64,000 bases of DNA. It comes from Athripsodes cinereus (taxonomy: Eukaryota; Arthropoda; Insecta; Trichoptera; Leptoceridae). A model generated the notes under the pieces. It searched no databases. It worked only from the letters and a program-made list of their open reading frames with translations, and was not told the origin of the DNA. Shown here piece by piece: positions 50,685-60,749 of this stretch; within the stretch, counting starts at the first letter, position 1, and the number at the start of each line of letters is the position of its first letter. The position numbers and the translations under genes are program-made. The stretch lies in contig OX388312.1 of the NCBI GenBank assembly GCA_947579605.1, forward strand, positions 26,125,313 through 26,189,312, in the 5' to 3' direction.

Positions 50685-50805
50685 GTAAAAGGCAGCTATT
50701 CGTAACGCAACCCGTTTTGTTGGAAACGATAGAACGATTTATACATTTATACCATGCAGTTGACCAGTTGGTTACCTCTCTTGTAAGAAATACCGTGATG
50801 GTCTC
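50685..50805 (+). mobile_element. SINE-like fragment, diverged
   Basis: TCTGTAAAAGGCAGCTATTC, then CCATGCAGTTGACCAGTTGG, then TTACCTCTCTTGTAAGAAAT and ACCGTGATGGT, follow family order with a central deletion. It lies about 90 bp upstream of the intact copy in the same orientation. Confidence 0.6.
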
Positions 50806-50844
50806 AAAGAATGAATTTTATTCATTTAAAAATAAATAAAATTC

Positions 50845-50891
50845 ATTAACAATATTCTGGCAGTTCTGGCAATTCATTAACAATATTCAGT
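50845..50891 (+). repeat. Short direct repeat flanking the SINE start
   Basis: AATTCATTAACAATATTC occurs twice, separated by TGGCAGTTCTGGC, immediately before the SINE 5' end. It may be a scar of an earlier insertion. Confidence 0.6.
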
Positions 50892-51133
50892 CCCGTGGAG
50901 CACCCGGTGAAGAATTGGTCTCCCACTTTTTTCCATAAGTTTTCGAGTGTCCTGTAAAAGGCAGGTGTTCGAAAAAATAAGAAATTTTACACCTTAAATT
51001 CAGCGATGAGGTTTGCCACCCATCCTGAATGTCTTGATTTTATATTGGCACGGAGAAGACAGCTTGCATGTTTTATATGCAGCTGGTCTGCTGGCCACCC
51101 CACTTGTGGGATATGCCGTGATGGTATAGTATA
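50892..51133 (+). mobile_element. SINE-like repeat, reference full-length copy
   Basis: The copy starts CCCGTGGAGCACCCGGTGAA and ends GGGATATGCCGTGATGG with a (TATAG)n tail. It has no coding capacity. The start position recurs in copies at 17765 (minus) and 60044, and with one change at about 58959, so the unit has its own 5' end and is not just a LINE 3' fragment. GTTTTCGAGTGTCC at about +50 resembles a polymerase III B box with one extra base (inference). The last 40 bp are close to the RTE-like LINE terminus (compare 8708-8766). Confidence 0.85.
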
Positions 51134-51231
51134 GTATAGTTATATTCTTAAATTTTTATCAAAAGGATTATTGAATAAAAAAAAAACTATGGTTTCCATT
51201 CGGTTAGCAGATAAGAACCTACCTTAATATG

Positions 51232-51366
51232 GGGAGTCAATCGACAAGATGGAGCGACGGTATATATAAAACATGGGAGACCAAATGGATGGCATTGCCA
51301 GAGGAAAGATTTAAGCAGTGTGCTCACGATGAGGCCTATATTAATAAGTGGATAGACACGGGCTGA
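51232..51366 (+). pseudogene. LINE reverse transcriptase C-terminal remnant, 44 codons
   Basis: The frame reads GSQSTRWSDGIYKTWETKWM, then ALPEERFKQCAHDEAYINKW IDTG, then stop. TRW.D.I...., (A)..R...... EAY...W...G is the conserved last segment of RTE-like LINE proteins, where DR..W precedes EAY.Q.W. Here the DR..W has become ER..Q. It is followed by AAGAAGAG and a T run. Too short for function. Confidence 0.6.
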
Positions 51367-52000
51367 AGAAGAGAAAAACTTTTTTTTTCTGGGTATAAAA
51401 TGTTGTTGATTTATACATAAAACGACGATTATTTAAGACGAGGCTTAATTCAAATTAAACAAGTGGACAAGAGTAAACCACAAATCTCACACTAATCAGC
51501 GTACCTAGTCCAATTAGGAATAAAATAATACAAACACCGACTTCTACGGATTCAAAGGTAGGTAAATCAGCATAATGTTATTTTTATAGGGAAATCTCTC
51601 TTAATCGGGTTCTCTAGCAAACCCGAGCAAGATAAATAGATTTCGCAGTTAACAATATCTAAACTAAAGTTTGAAATTAGGTTAAGTATACATATTTATA
51701 CATCTACTTCGTATAAATATGTTCCTAGTATATTTCAACTATAAAGTAAAAGTCAACATTAAAAAACGAATTTAATAAGTGTGTCAAAAGTACTTCAAGG
51801 ATATGTTTGTATTTTTTAGACCATATTTAGTCAAAAAGTAGGGTTAAATAAAAAACAAATAATCTTCGTATTCAATTATGTTTTTATATATTTATAAAAA
51901 CCTTTTCATATTTTCTTGTTTCCCATGACACTCAATATTGTATTAATTATAGGTATGTTGTTCTTTATTTTGTAAAGGTAGGTAGATTTTACTTTGAAAT
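51367..52000. other. Unannotated AT-rich sequence
   Basis: No gene or repeat family is recognised. Confidence 0.55.
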
Positions 52001-52269
52001 TGCTCTTAAACTCTTTCATTCATGACTTTAAGTGATGTTTTGATTATTAATTTTGTGTTTTTACTCTTAATTTCTTTTTTATATTGTTTTTAATTATGTA
52101 TGACAACCAAATGGGCTTTGATTTGATTTAACAGAATAATATATGAACACTTATAAACTGGACATTGCATTGTATACTTGTTGTTGATTATTGTATTATT
52201 GTACTAAACATATATGTTTTGTCTGTAGTGTTCCGTTGACCAAAATAAAAAAAAAAAAAAAAAAAAAAA
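52001..52269 (+). mobile_element. Possible retroelement 3' UTR ending in poly(A)
   Basis: T-rich non-coding sequence with GGGCTTTGATTTGATTTAAC, and later TGTAGTGTTCCGTTGACC, runs into A23 (52247-52269). A poly(A) of this length in genomic DNA usually marks a retro-insertion 3' end. The 5' limit is unknown. Confidence 0.35.
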
Positions 52270-53133
52270 CTATATTTTTTCTTTCTTCCATTACAAAAAA
52301 TGTGAAGTGACGGTATACCTACATGTAAATTATTGATTGGAAATAATGGAAAAATATGTTCATGCTGGAAATAAAAGTCATCATTACTTCTAGAAATACA
52401 AGCCACGTTAATTAAGTTTTCAGTCTTCTTGCAAATTATTTGTGTTATATTTTACTTGACGTGTGTAGCCGTCATCGGCTCATTGATGTTATTACAGTTT
52501 GTGTTTATAATGTAGGGCCGATATGATGAAAATCAAACAAGTGAACGGTATATAATTATGTAGACCGCTTGTCCGTCGCTAGCCGATTGGCCCACAATGT
52601 TGATATGTTGACGTGCTGGGCAACATTTTAAGAATTGTTTAATTTTTCAGAATTTCAAACGAAATAGGTATTAAATTCTAAATTGTTGGTAAATATTTTA
52701 TATTTTAATCACAGCATTCATTCGATTTATTGGCAAGCTATAATACCCTTGGCTCGCTAGCTCAACCTAATTATTTAAAACCTTCAATATTTCAGTCGTT
52801 TATTAGTGGCACGTAAACAGTTCTTAATTATGAATATTAATTGAAATATTAGTAAAGAAATTAAAATCCGCCTACGCACGAATGTGCTTGCATACGAAAT
52901 TCTACTTTTAACCCCATGTCCACCTAAGCAATTTAATCTTGCGAAGTCCATATTATGCAAAAATGCTTGTAAACATCTACATTTGAGGAAAAAATGCGAA
53001 ACAAGGTATTCAAAATCTGCGGGTTTCTCATGGACTTTTTTCCGTTATTGGTCTATCCAAAAGCTAAGACGTAGATTCAGTTGGAGAGATCATCTTTTTT
53101 TTTATCATAGAAGTTATTGATTTTCACAGTATA
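52270..53133. other. Unannotated AT-rich sequence
   Basis: No gene is recognised. Bases 53134-53141 form the left target duplication of the following element. Confidence 0.55.
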
Positions 53134-53141
53134 GTCTAGAT

Positions 53142-53482
53142 CAAGGGTGGCCAACCCGCGGCCCGCGGGCCACATGCGGCCCGTTGGGTGTCTACGTGCG
53201 GCCCGCGAAGCATATGCACACTTTTTTTAATAAAAGTCGTTACAAGTTCCCGTTACTTTTTTGAAAGAGGTATTTTGAGAAAATATTCTTAAAGAAAACC
53301 GAGGAGTTTCGAAACATTTCAAATTCCTATACCATTTTGAAAATTTGGTGACGGGAGGGTAGAAATTTTAAGGTGAAGTAAAATTATCAAATGTTCCATA
53401 TATGGAGTATATTGTTGTGCGGCCCGGTAGAAAATCTCATTCTGAAATTTAGCACGGCTGCTGAAAAGGTTGGCCACACATG
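53142..53482. mobile_element. hAT-type MITE, 341 bp, with 8-bp TSD
   Basis: An 8-bp target duplication GTCTAGAT flanks it (53134-53141 and 53483-53490). The left end is CAAGGGTGGCCAACCCGCGG. The right end is the reverse complement of CATGTGTGGCCAACC, giving a roughly 15-bp terminal inverted repeat with 2 mismatches. Eight-base duplications and C-A-..GGTGGCCAACC termini are the signature of the hAT superfamily. A GC-rich subterminal block contains three GCGGCCCG repeats (53156-53212) and one more near the right end. There is no transposase frame, so it is non-autonomous. Confidence 0.9.
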
Positions 53483-53570
53483 GTCTAGATCGTTCTGATT
53501 TAGGATAAATAAAATGTAACTCTTAACATTTTCTCTATTATTTTTCTCATTTGACTGTTTACTTACTCCT

Positions 53571-53625
53571 ATAGATACCATTACGGCATTGCCCAAAGGC
53601 GAGGTAGCCAGTAGTTTCCCGATTC
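53571..53625 (-). mobile_element. SINE-like tail fragment
   Basis: ATACCATTACGGCATTGCCC, then AAAGGCGAGGTAGCCAGTAG, correspond to the antisense of the shared tail. It ends abruptly, and a GC-rich stretch follows (53625-53740). Confidence 0.6.
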
Positions 53626-54585
53626 TTAGTTCGAACATTTTTAAGACGCGGTGCGCGCAAAGAGTGACTTCTCGGCAAAATGAGTGTGGCGCCGGCCGAG
53701 GTATAACCGACATGCAACCCGCCAATTAGCGGTCACGAATGTAACTTTTTATTGTTAGCATAATTATTACGTAACACATGTCATTACGTCACACCTTTAT
53801 ATTATTATTATTACTACTATATTGCGCAAGGGAATTTTACGTCATGCATCGAAAGAGGAGCGAAATATTTGATTCTTTGTAAGAAAAAAGATACGTTTTA
53901 GGATAATGAAAGAATTTATGAGACAAATTCATGATAATTAGAAAGAATATTTGGTAGAAATTGAATATGTGTAGAAAGTTTCAGAAATCGCTTAAGTTCA
54001 GAATATGAAAAAAAATAAATGTAAAAAATCATGTACACTTCTTAGCTTCTTAACCTCACAACTGAGAAAAGAATGACAACGTTCAAAAACAAATACTCGT
54101 AGAAAGTTCGTCCAAATTTGGCTACTGGCTTGTAAGCCTTTCAATATTTAAGTTATACTCTGTGACATGTAATAGCTGTGGGTTTGTATTATATTGAGAA
54201 AATAAAATAATCCTGAAAACAGAAATACTTCAAACAAGTCTTAAAAATGCGCATTTCTGATTTCTCGTACATAAGTTTATTTGTTTTGAAAATAGAGTCT
54301 ATCATCGACTCTTTATTCTATAAAATGTCATGAATATTTTAAACAATCGTGACATTTCTAAAATTAATAGTTGGCAGTTTTATGCTTTAATTTGATGTAA
54401 AACCGAGCAGTAATGAATGTAGAGTTAAATCGTAAACGTTATCACGGTAATATCATCTAAATTTATATTGCTACGTAGATCACTACGTTGCTGTTGGTTA
54501 TTATATGTATCGTGATATTTAAATAGGTACCTTACTACTTTGCCACTTACGATTCATACAACTAATGTTACACAGCGTGTTTACG
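53626..54585. other. Mostly AT-rich spacer with one GC-rich patch
   Basis: Bases 53640-53740 (GACGCGGTGCGCGCAAAGAG, then GTGGCGCCGGCCGAGG) are markedly GC-richer than the surroundings and contain AGTTCGAAC upstream. I do not recognise the source. The rest is AT-rich with no gene. Confidence 0.5.
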
Positions 54586-55215
54586 TCTTGAAATGTTTTT
54601 AGAAAAATATAATCTTACACAAAATTAATACACTTTGAATAATTCGGGTCTGTGTTACAATAAATGTATGTTCCTTACGCAGAATTAACACACTTTTAAT
54701 AATACCTATGGATACATGTTACGATAAATGTTTATTCTCAGAAAAATTTGATCTTACAAAGAATTAAATCACTTTTAATCATATGGATCTGAATTAATAC
54801 ACATTTAATAATCTAGATCTGTATTACAAGAAATGTATGTTCTTAGAACAATATTATCCAACACAGAATTGACGCACTTTCAAAAATAAGGATGTGTGTT
54901 ACAATAAATGTATGTTCCTAACGCAGAATTAACACACTTTTAATAAAACCTATGGATATATGTAACGATAAATGTTTATTCTCAGAAAAATACGATCTAA
55001 CAAAGAATTAAATCACTTTTAATCATATGGATCTGAATTAATACACATTTAATAATCTAGATCTGTATTACAAGAAATGTGTGTTCTTAGAACAACAATA
55101 TTATCTAACACGGAATTGATGCACTTTTAAAAATAAGGATGTGTGTTACAATAAATGTATGTTCTTAGAAAAATATAATTTTACACAGAATTAATGCACT
55201 TTTATAATACGAAGT
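54586..55215 (+). repeat. Higher-order tandem repeat, about 245-bp period
   Basis: TGTGTTACAATAAATGTATG begins at 54651, 54895 and 55142, giving periods of 244 and 247 bp. Each unit has three related subunits starting ACAATAAATG, ACGATAAATG and ACAAGAAATG (spacing 64, 105 and 75 bp in the first unit). Each subunit carries a GAATTAA..CACTTTTAATAAT block. About 2.5 units are present. The nested similarity shows that three diverged subunits were later amplified together. Confidence 0.85.
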
Positions 55216-55239
55216 GTTTGATGAAGAAAAACATAAGTA

Positions 55240-55420
55240 AATATGATGGCAGCCCATTTGGCGTGGAAGTAGCACCCATGCCTTTGACTCTAGAAGTTCC
55301 AGATTCCTGGTCAGGGCAAAATGAAGAATGACCTTTTTCAAATTATTCTGGTGACTATTGTAGCTTGGGACTAGCTCGATTTGTACGAATTATCCATAAT
55401 GTATGTAGGTATTTAAATTA
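55240..55420 (+). mobile_element. Possible decayed tRNA-derived SINE
   Basis: GTTCCAGATTCCTGGTCAGGGCA at 55293-55316 resembles the T-arm/B-box region seen in tRNA-derived SINEs (GGTTCGATTCCCGGTCAGGG type). It is preceded by TTTGACTCTAGAA as in the anticodon and variable regions. The A box is not clear and no tail is obvious. It is unrelated to the 235-bp family. Confidence 0.4.
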
Positions 55421-57925
55421 TTTATTATAAAAAATAAATCAAAATGGATTTGGAGAAAATTGAATTAATTATCAATGTTTAAAAAAATGAATAAGAATAT
55501 AAATGTATTAATTTTTTCGTATTGTTTAATATGAGTTAAAGCTGGCAATTTGAAGCAATTTAAAATTTTCCACAAATAGTTTGCACGGGTGTCAATTCAA
55601 TTAAAATCCTTTTTTATTGATAAAATGAAGGACCATAGAACCAAATACATTTCAACAGTATACAAATGATGTCCATAATATTTTTGTTCACTCACAACAA
55701 TTATTTAACACGCTGTATGCAGAATGACCGATAAATAATAATTACTGTTGCGTGCGATGTACGCTGTACGTGATGTGTGTTTAGTTAAAATAAATGTTAT
55801 TCTTTACATAATTGTACGTATGGAAAAAAGAATAAATAAGCTTTTATTACTATGTACCCCTTTTTTTTTATTGTGTTTGTTTCCTAATGATAAGTTATGA
55901 TAAATGACGAATACAATATACCTAAGAGGTGAATACATAAATATTTCTCAGGTACAATAATTTAACTAGCATTTTCTTTCAAATTTTGCTGAAATATAGG
56001 CGTTGAAATTTCAAACACGTTTTTATAAAATAAATAGTTCGTAGTCTATAAAATGATTTTCAATAATAATGTAAGTAAGTATTTCAAGTGATATATTAAA
56101 AAAAAACCTATCAAATGACACTCTAAAAACAATAATGAAATATTTAAATAAATTTAATTTATATATAAAAGTAGAACCTCAACATTATTACATTTCATTC
56201 TACCGCGATGTCCTATGAAAATAGTAGAATCATGAGAGATGAAGCTACATGCACAAAAACCTTCTTATTATCCTGGTGGATAATTAAAGGACATCCTTCA
56301 GTATGGCATTTTGAACATATGTCATCTATTCTCGGTTTTCTGAGACTACTTGACATACTCTTTGGTATTAAATTTTTACTTATTATAATGTAAACAAAAC
56401 TAAAGAGCTTCTCTTTCTTATACTTACAGAATTTTCAACGGTTTAAATTTTTATCTTTCACAATACATTGCTCCTATGACAATGTCATTAGAGCGTTGAT
56501 AATGTATAAAAATATGACACAATTGGTACTCAAGATGCTTTGAACAGAGGAGACTGGTTAAAATATGTACCTACTATTGGTAGGAAAGGAGCGTTAGCAA
56601 GAGAAAAAAACGAAAGAAAAATGTACTTGTGTATTAACGAATTTCAAATATTAATTAGATTTTCGTAAAACAATACGTTGTCAGTAGTTATGTAGGTTAA
56701 TTCACGTACAATGTTGAGTTGTATACATAAATTCGTCAACTAAACGGAGGGTTGTTTAATAATAATTACTATAAATCACATTTATTAAAGGGAACCAGCT
56801 TCCGTGTGTCGCAGTCAGCTGATGATAAAAGCCTTCTTTGTCTCTGACCTCATTGCGTCATAGTCACGACTTAGCGTAGGTGTAAGGCACTATTCACACA
56901 TTGGGATATGTGTAGGAAATTTAAAAGCGAAAACTGTCATAGGTACCTATGTACTATTTCAGACACATTATAAGAGAGGAAAATATAATGTTCTAATACT
57001 CACACCAAAGGGAAGGAAGAAGAGGTTTTGACAGACGATGACCATCATAGTTCTGAAACATGGAACAGGCTGGAAAAATCTCCGATGAGTGGACGAGCTT
57101 TTTGGCCTCTCAAAAGACAGGAAAAAAATTATCAACGCTATCGGCGACGTCGATGGGACATAGCACAAGAATAGGAATAGGAAATTTACAGAAGAATATG
57201 AAGATAATAAAAATTCGTGCATACATTTAAATGCACACTATAATTCACATTCACACGGTTCACAATAATCTATTCACAATACGATGTTTCAGCGCACATC
57301 TTTTTTTTTAACCAAATTGTAGGTTTTCGAAATTGCCATTACACATCGTAACTATGTTTTCGTTTCTTTCCAACTCTTATTACTGTCCCACAAAACATAC
57401 TCCTTAATATCAAAGCACCCACATTTGGGTGAATTTCATCATATTACATCTACTTATCTTTGTAGAACTAATATGTAAGTTGTATATTAAGCTCTCATCC
57501 GCGATACATATCCCATTATTGAGATAGCGTATTTTATGCTTTGTACACTAATATCATACAACACATAGTAATAATAATATATAATTAAGTAGGTATGTAC
57601 AAAGAGGAGAATTGTCAGAACTAAGAACAATCAAAACAAAACTTACATTACAGGTATGATGGTGTAAGTAAATATGAAGGTTTTGATAGAAAGTAAAATG
57701 TATGTATGTAGGTAGATGGAGAACTAAAAATGATATATTGTACTATTTTTATGATAGAAAGCACTTCAAATCTTCAAAGTATACATATTATATTCACTTT
57801 CGGTTTGCACACCTCCATTATTTATCGTTTTACAAAATGGTCATTAAAAATATAATCGAGTTACAATACTCAAGGATGACCGCGTTTTGAGTTAGAAAAA
57901 TCGGCTTGCAAGTATGAGAAATTTC
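55421..57925. other. Unannotated AT-rich sequence
   Basis: No gene is recognised. Open frames at 56208 and on the minus strand at 56968 are short and lack domains. Confidence 0.55.
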
Positions 57926-58958
57926 ATTAATATCTCTCTCTCTGGTTTCAATCCTGGGATTGGTTTGCAGCAAATATCTCTTTAATTCTTCTCCTCCACT
58001 CCTCCCTGTCTTGTGCGGTTCTTTTAAATTCTGCATATGATGAGCAGCGCATGTCCACCAACAGGTCCTCCAGGTACTCTCGGCGTGGGCGTCCCCTAGA
58101 GTTTGTCCCCTCGGTCATACCCTCCATTACGGCATGCAAGAGGCCTTCTTGTCGTATTACATGGCCGATCCACCTTGCACGCCTTTCTGACAAGATCTTG
58201 AGCAGGTGCCTTCCTCCTTCGATTCTTTGAAGGACTTCTTCGTTTGTGATGTGGTCTCTCCAGGAAATTCCTAATAGTCTTCTATAGGTCCACATCTCAA
58301 ACGCCTCTAGTCTTCGTTTATCTCTTTCAGATAGGCACCATGTCTCGCAGCCGTACATCAGGATACTCCATACATAGGTCTTGATGAGGAGTATTCTCAG
58401 TCTCAGGTCTATATTGTTTGATTCTATTATTTTCGACTTTTTATTAAATGCAAGTCTAGCCTGATGTATACGGCTGTCGACCTCACTCTTAGACCGACCG
58501 TCCCATGTTATTTTGCTCCCGAGGTATACAAACTCCTTGGTGTTCTTTAGTGGTATTCCCGACATCACTACTCTCATCTGTTGTTGCGTTCGGCCTACAG
58601 TAAGCAACTTTGTTTTATCTTTATTTATCTTCATACTGTAGTTATTTTGAAGAATGTTTTCCATAGTTGTTAAGGCCTCTTGCAGTTCTTCTTCACTTTC
58701 AGCAATCATAGCAATATCGTCAGCAAACCTTATCATATCCACCTTTTGCCCGTGCAACTTTACACCCTCTCTGTGTGTCATATTCTCTCTTAAGTCGTCA
58801 ATCGCACTCTGTATATAGGCGTTAAAAAGAACAGGTGACAGAGAGCATCCCTGTCTTACCCCTTGTCTTATATTAGCTTCCTTTATGTCATGGTTGCATC
58901 TGATCAAAGCGGCCTCATTCTTCATTAATATGCTGGAGGTAAAATAAGTGGAGTTTAT
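57926..58958 (-). mobile_element. 5'-truncated RTE-like LINE
   Basis: The minus-strand element runs from about 58940-58958 (junction with a SINE-like copy) to a (GA)n-rich 3' end near 57930. It carries one intact frame for the second half of the protein. The 3' UTR is very short, as usual for RTE-type LINEs. Confidence 0.8.
57948..58930 (-). CDS. RTE-like reverse transcriptase, C-terminal part
   Basis: The open frame extends to 59075, but the first roughly 45 residues come from antisense SINE sequence. LINE homology starts about MKNEAALIRCNHDIKEANIR. Motifs are RQGVRQGCSLSPVLFNAYIQ (palm motif B region), MIRFADDIAMIAES (catalytic FADD intact), NKDKTKLLTVGR, FVYLGSKITWDGRS, then the C-terminal domain ILMYGCETWCLSERDKRRLE, RRLLGISWRDHITNEEVLQR, RRARWIGHVIRQ and GRPRREYLEDLL, to a stop after AANQSQD. 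This combination typifies the RTE-like endonuclease/reverse transcriptases of insects. The endonuclease and motif A are missing. An undamaged frame suggests recent insertion. Confidence 0.9.
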
Positions 58959-59455
58959 GCCATGGAGTACCCAGTAAAGAATATTGGTCTCCCGCTCTTC
59001 TCCGTAAGTGTACGAGTGTCCTGTAAAAGGCAGGTGTTCGATAAAATAAAGATATTTTACTGATTTTGTTTTCACTAAATGAGTAAAACTCCATTTTTAA
59101 AATTAAAAAATTTTTATAAGTAAAAAATACTTAAGAGTTTTAAATTTCGATATTTTACATCTTAAATTCAGCGATGAGTTTTGCCATCCATCCTGAATGT
59201 TTTTTTTTATTTATTTACTCAATATAAGGCAATTGCCTTTTACAAAAAAATCATATTACAAAATAAAATAAAAAGTCATATTTCACATCTGCTATAAAAT
59301 TACAAATTATAAAAAAGATATACATCTTACATTCAACTGTACAACATTTGATTTTATATTGTCACGGAGAGGACAGCTTGTATGTTTATTGCATGCAGCT
59401 GGTCTGCTGGCTACCCCACTTGTGGGATATGCCGTGATGGTATAGTAGTAGTAAT
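58959..59455 (+). mobile_element. SINE-like repeat split by a nested insertion
   Basis: Bases 58959-59198 hold the 5' part (CCATGGAGTACCCAGTAAAG through GCGATGAGTTTTGCCATCCA and CCTGAATGT). Bases 59350-59455 hold the 3' part (GATTTTATATTGTCACGGAG to TGTGGGATATGCCGTGATGG and (TAG)n). A repeated GATATTTTAC near 59053 and 59149 marks about 96 bp of extra sequence in the 5' part. The 3' half is almost identical to the consensus, so this copy is young. Confidence 0.8.
59200..59348 (-). mobile_element. LINE 3' UTR nested inside the SINE-like copy
   Basis: Plus-strand order is T run, ATTTATTTACTCAATATAAG, then GCAATTGCCTTTTACAAAAA, then ATTACAAATTATAAAAAAGA. It is homologous to 45042-45260 and is antisense. 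The host SINE reads CCTGAATGT before it and GATTTTATATTG after it, so the insertion point is clear. Confidence 0.65.
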
Positions 59456-59505
59456 ATGTAGTAGGTAAAATAAGTTTAGGTATGAAGATGGATTAATTAA
59501 GTATT

Positions 59506-59562
59506 TCGTTCTCTCTGACTACCCCACATGAGATACGACGTGAGGGAATGGCATAGTATCGC
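59506..59562 (+). mobile_element. RTE-like LINE tail fragment
   Basis: CGTTCTCTCTGACTACCCCA, then CATGAGATACGACGTGAGGG, then AATGGCATAGTAT, match the 8708-8766 insert with substitutions and a one-base frame change. Confidence 0.65.
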
Positions 59563-60043
59563 ATAATACTATTAATCTCAAAGTGTTAGATTGAATTATA
59601 TTACAACAATTAAGTATCACTTTAATAATCATACAAAAAATAATTCTCATATCAAAATTACTTATGAATTGATAGACCTTAGAGATAAAACGTTGATTTA
59701 AATTACCTATTCTCTCAACAAACATGGATTCAAACGTAAGTGGAATAATATATTACTGTGGACACGAAGGTAGCAAGGTAATATATAACTTATTATTATA
59801 ATGTAATTAAAGACAGAGCTGCCAGCGTCCGGCACGGCCCTCACAGTGATCTGACTTGAAGATAGGACCCCTATGTGTTCATTCCCGTCATTGATATGTT
59901 ACGTGTCATCCCTGATTCAGAAACGTCCGAAAGCTTTCAGATTATACCGTAGTTTCAGGGCTGAACCGTTTGTTTTGGTGAATTAATTTATCACCTTAAT
60001 CATGTGTAAATTTAGTGCAGTGAAAATTATATTTTACATTCAA
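59563..60043. other. Unannotated sequence
   Basis: No gene is recognised. Bases 59825-59930 are GC-richer (CAGCGTCCGGCACGGCCCTC) but match nothing else in the window. Confidence 0.5.
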
Positions 60044-60297
60044 CCCGTGGAGAGCCCGGTAAAGGATAGTAGATCTTCAACTCATTCCGTAAATTTTTAA
60101 GTGTCCTGTAAATGGCAGATGTTCATAAAAAAATAGCATTTGAATACATCTCATATTATATTCAGTTCAGCGATGTGGTAAGCCATTTATTCTAAATGTC
60201 ATAACTTCTATTGCCACAGAGAGTACAACTTGCATGCGTATTGCATGCAGTTAGTCCGCTGACCACCTCTGTTTGGATTTGCTATGATGGTACAGTA
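60044..60297 (+). mobile_element. SINE-like repeat, full length, diverged
   Basis: It begins CCCGTGGAGAGCCCGGTAAA and ends TTGCTATGATGGTACAGTA. All internal blocks are present in order (GTGTCCTGTAAATGGCAGAT, CAGCGATGTGGTAAGCCATT, TATTGCCACAGAGAGTACAA, TGCATGCAGTTAGTCCGCTG). Scattered substitutions show greater age than the 50.9-kb copy. Confidence 0.8.
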
Positions 60298-60440
60298 AAT
60301 GTTGTAGTAGTTATGGTATTTTTTTGTTTTAATTTATTAAATAGTCTTCTGCATTGCCATTCTAGGTGTGCCTTTATTAGAATTTTTCATTTAGAGTGAC
60401 TCTGGACCAATTAGGTCACATCTTCCAATTAACTTGATTA

Positions 60441-60749
60441 TATGCTATGAGTTACAATCATACACATTTTATATGCTATGAGTTACAATCATACACATTT
60501 TATATGCTATGAGTTACAATCATACACATTTTATATGCTATGAGTTACAATCATACACATTTTATATGCTATGAGTTACAATCATACACATTTTATATGC
60601 TATGAGTTACAATCATACACATTTTATATGCTATGAGTTACAATCATACACATTTTATATGCTATGAGTTACAATCATACACATTTTATATGCTATGAGT
60701 TACAATCATACACATTTTATATGCTATGAGTTACAATCATACACATTTA
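60441..60749. repeat. Minisatellite, ten 31-bp units
   Basis: The unit is TATGCTATGAGTTACAATCA followed by TACACATTTTA. The GCTATG step recurs at exactly 31-bp intervals from 60444 to 60723. I see no substitutions between units except at the right edge, where the last unit ends ATTTATGTGCTG. Perfect homogeneity implies recent expansion or an active array. Copy number in an assembly may be unreliable. Confidence 0.95.

Noticed and set aside
53387..53725. 112-codon minus-strand open frame
   Set aside because: It spans the end of the hAT MITE, a spacer and a SINE-like tail, so it is a chance frame across unrelated elements.
58931..59075. N-terminal extension of the RTE-like reverse transcriptase frame
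   Set aside because: The residues (ERETNILYWVLHGINSTYF) are antisense SINE-like sequence read through by chance, and not part of the protein.
60441..60749. CRISPR-like direct repeats
   Set aside because: The units are contiguous with no variable spacers, in a eukaryotic context. This is a minisatellite.
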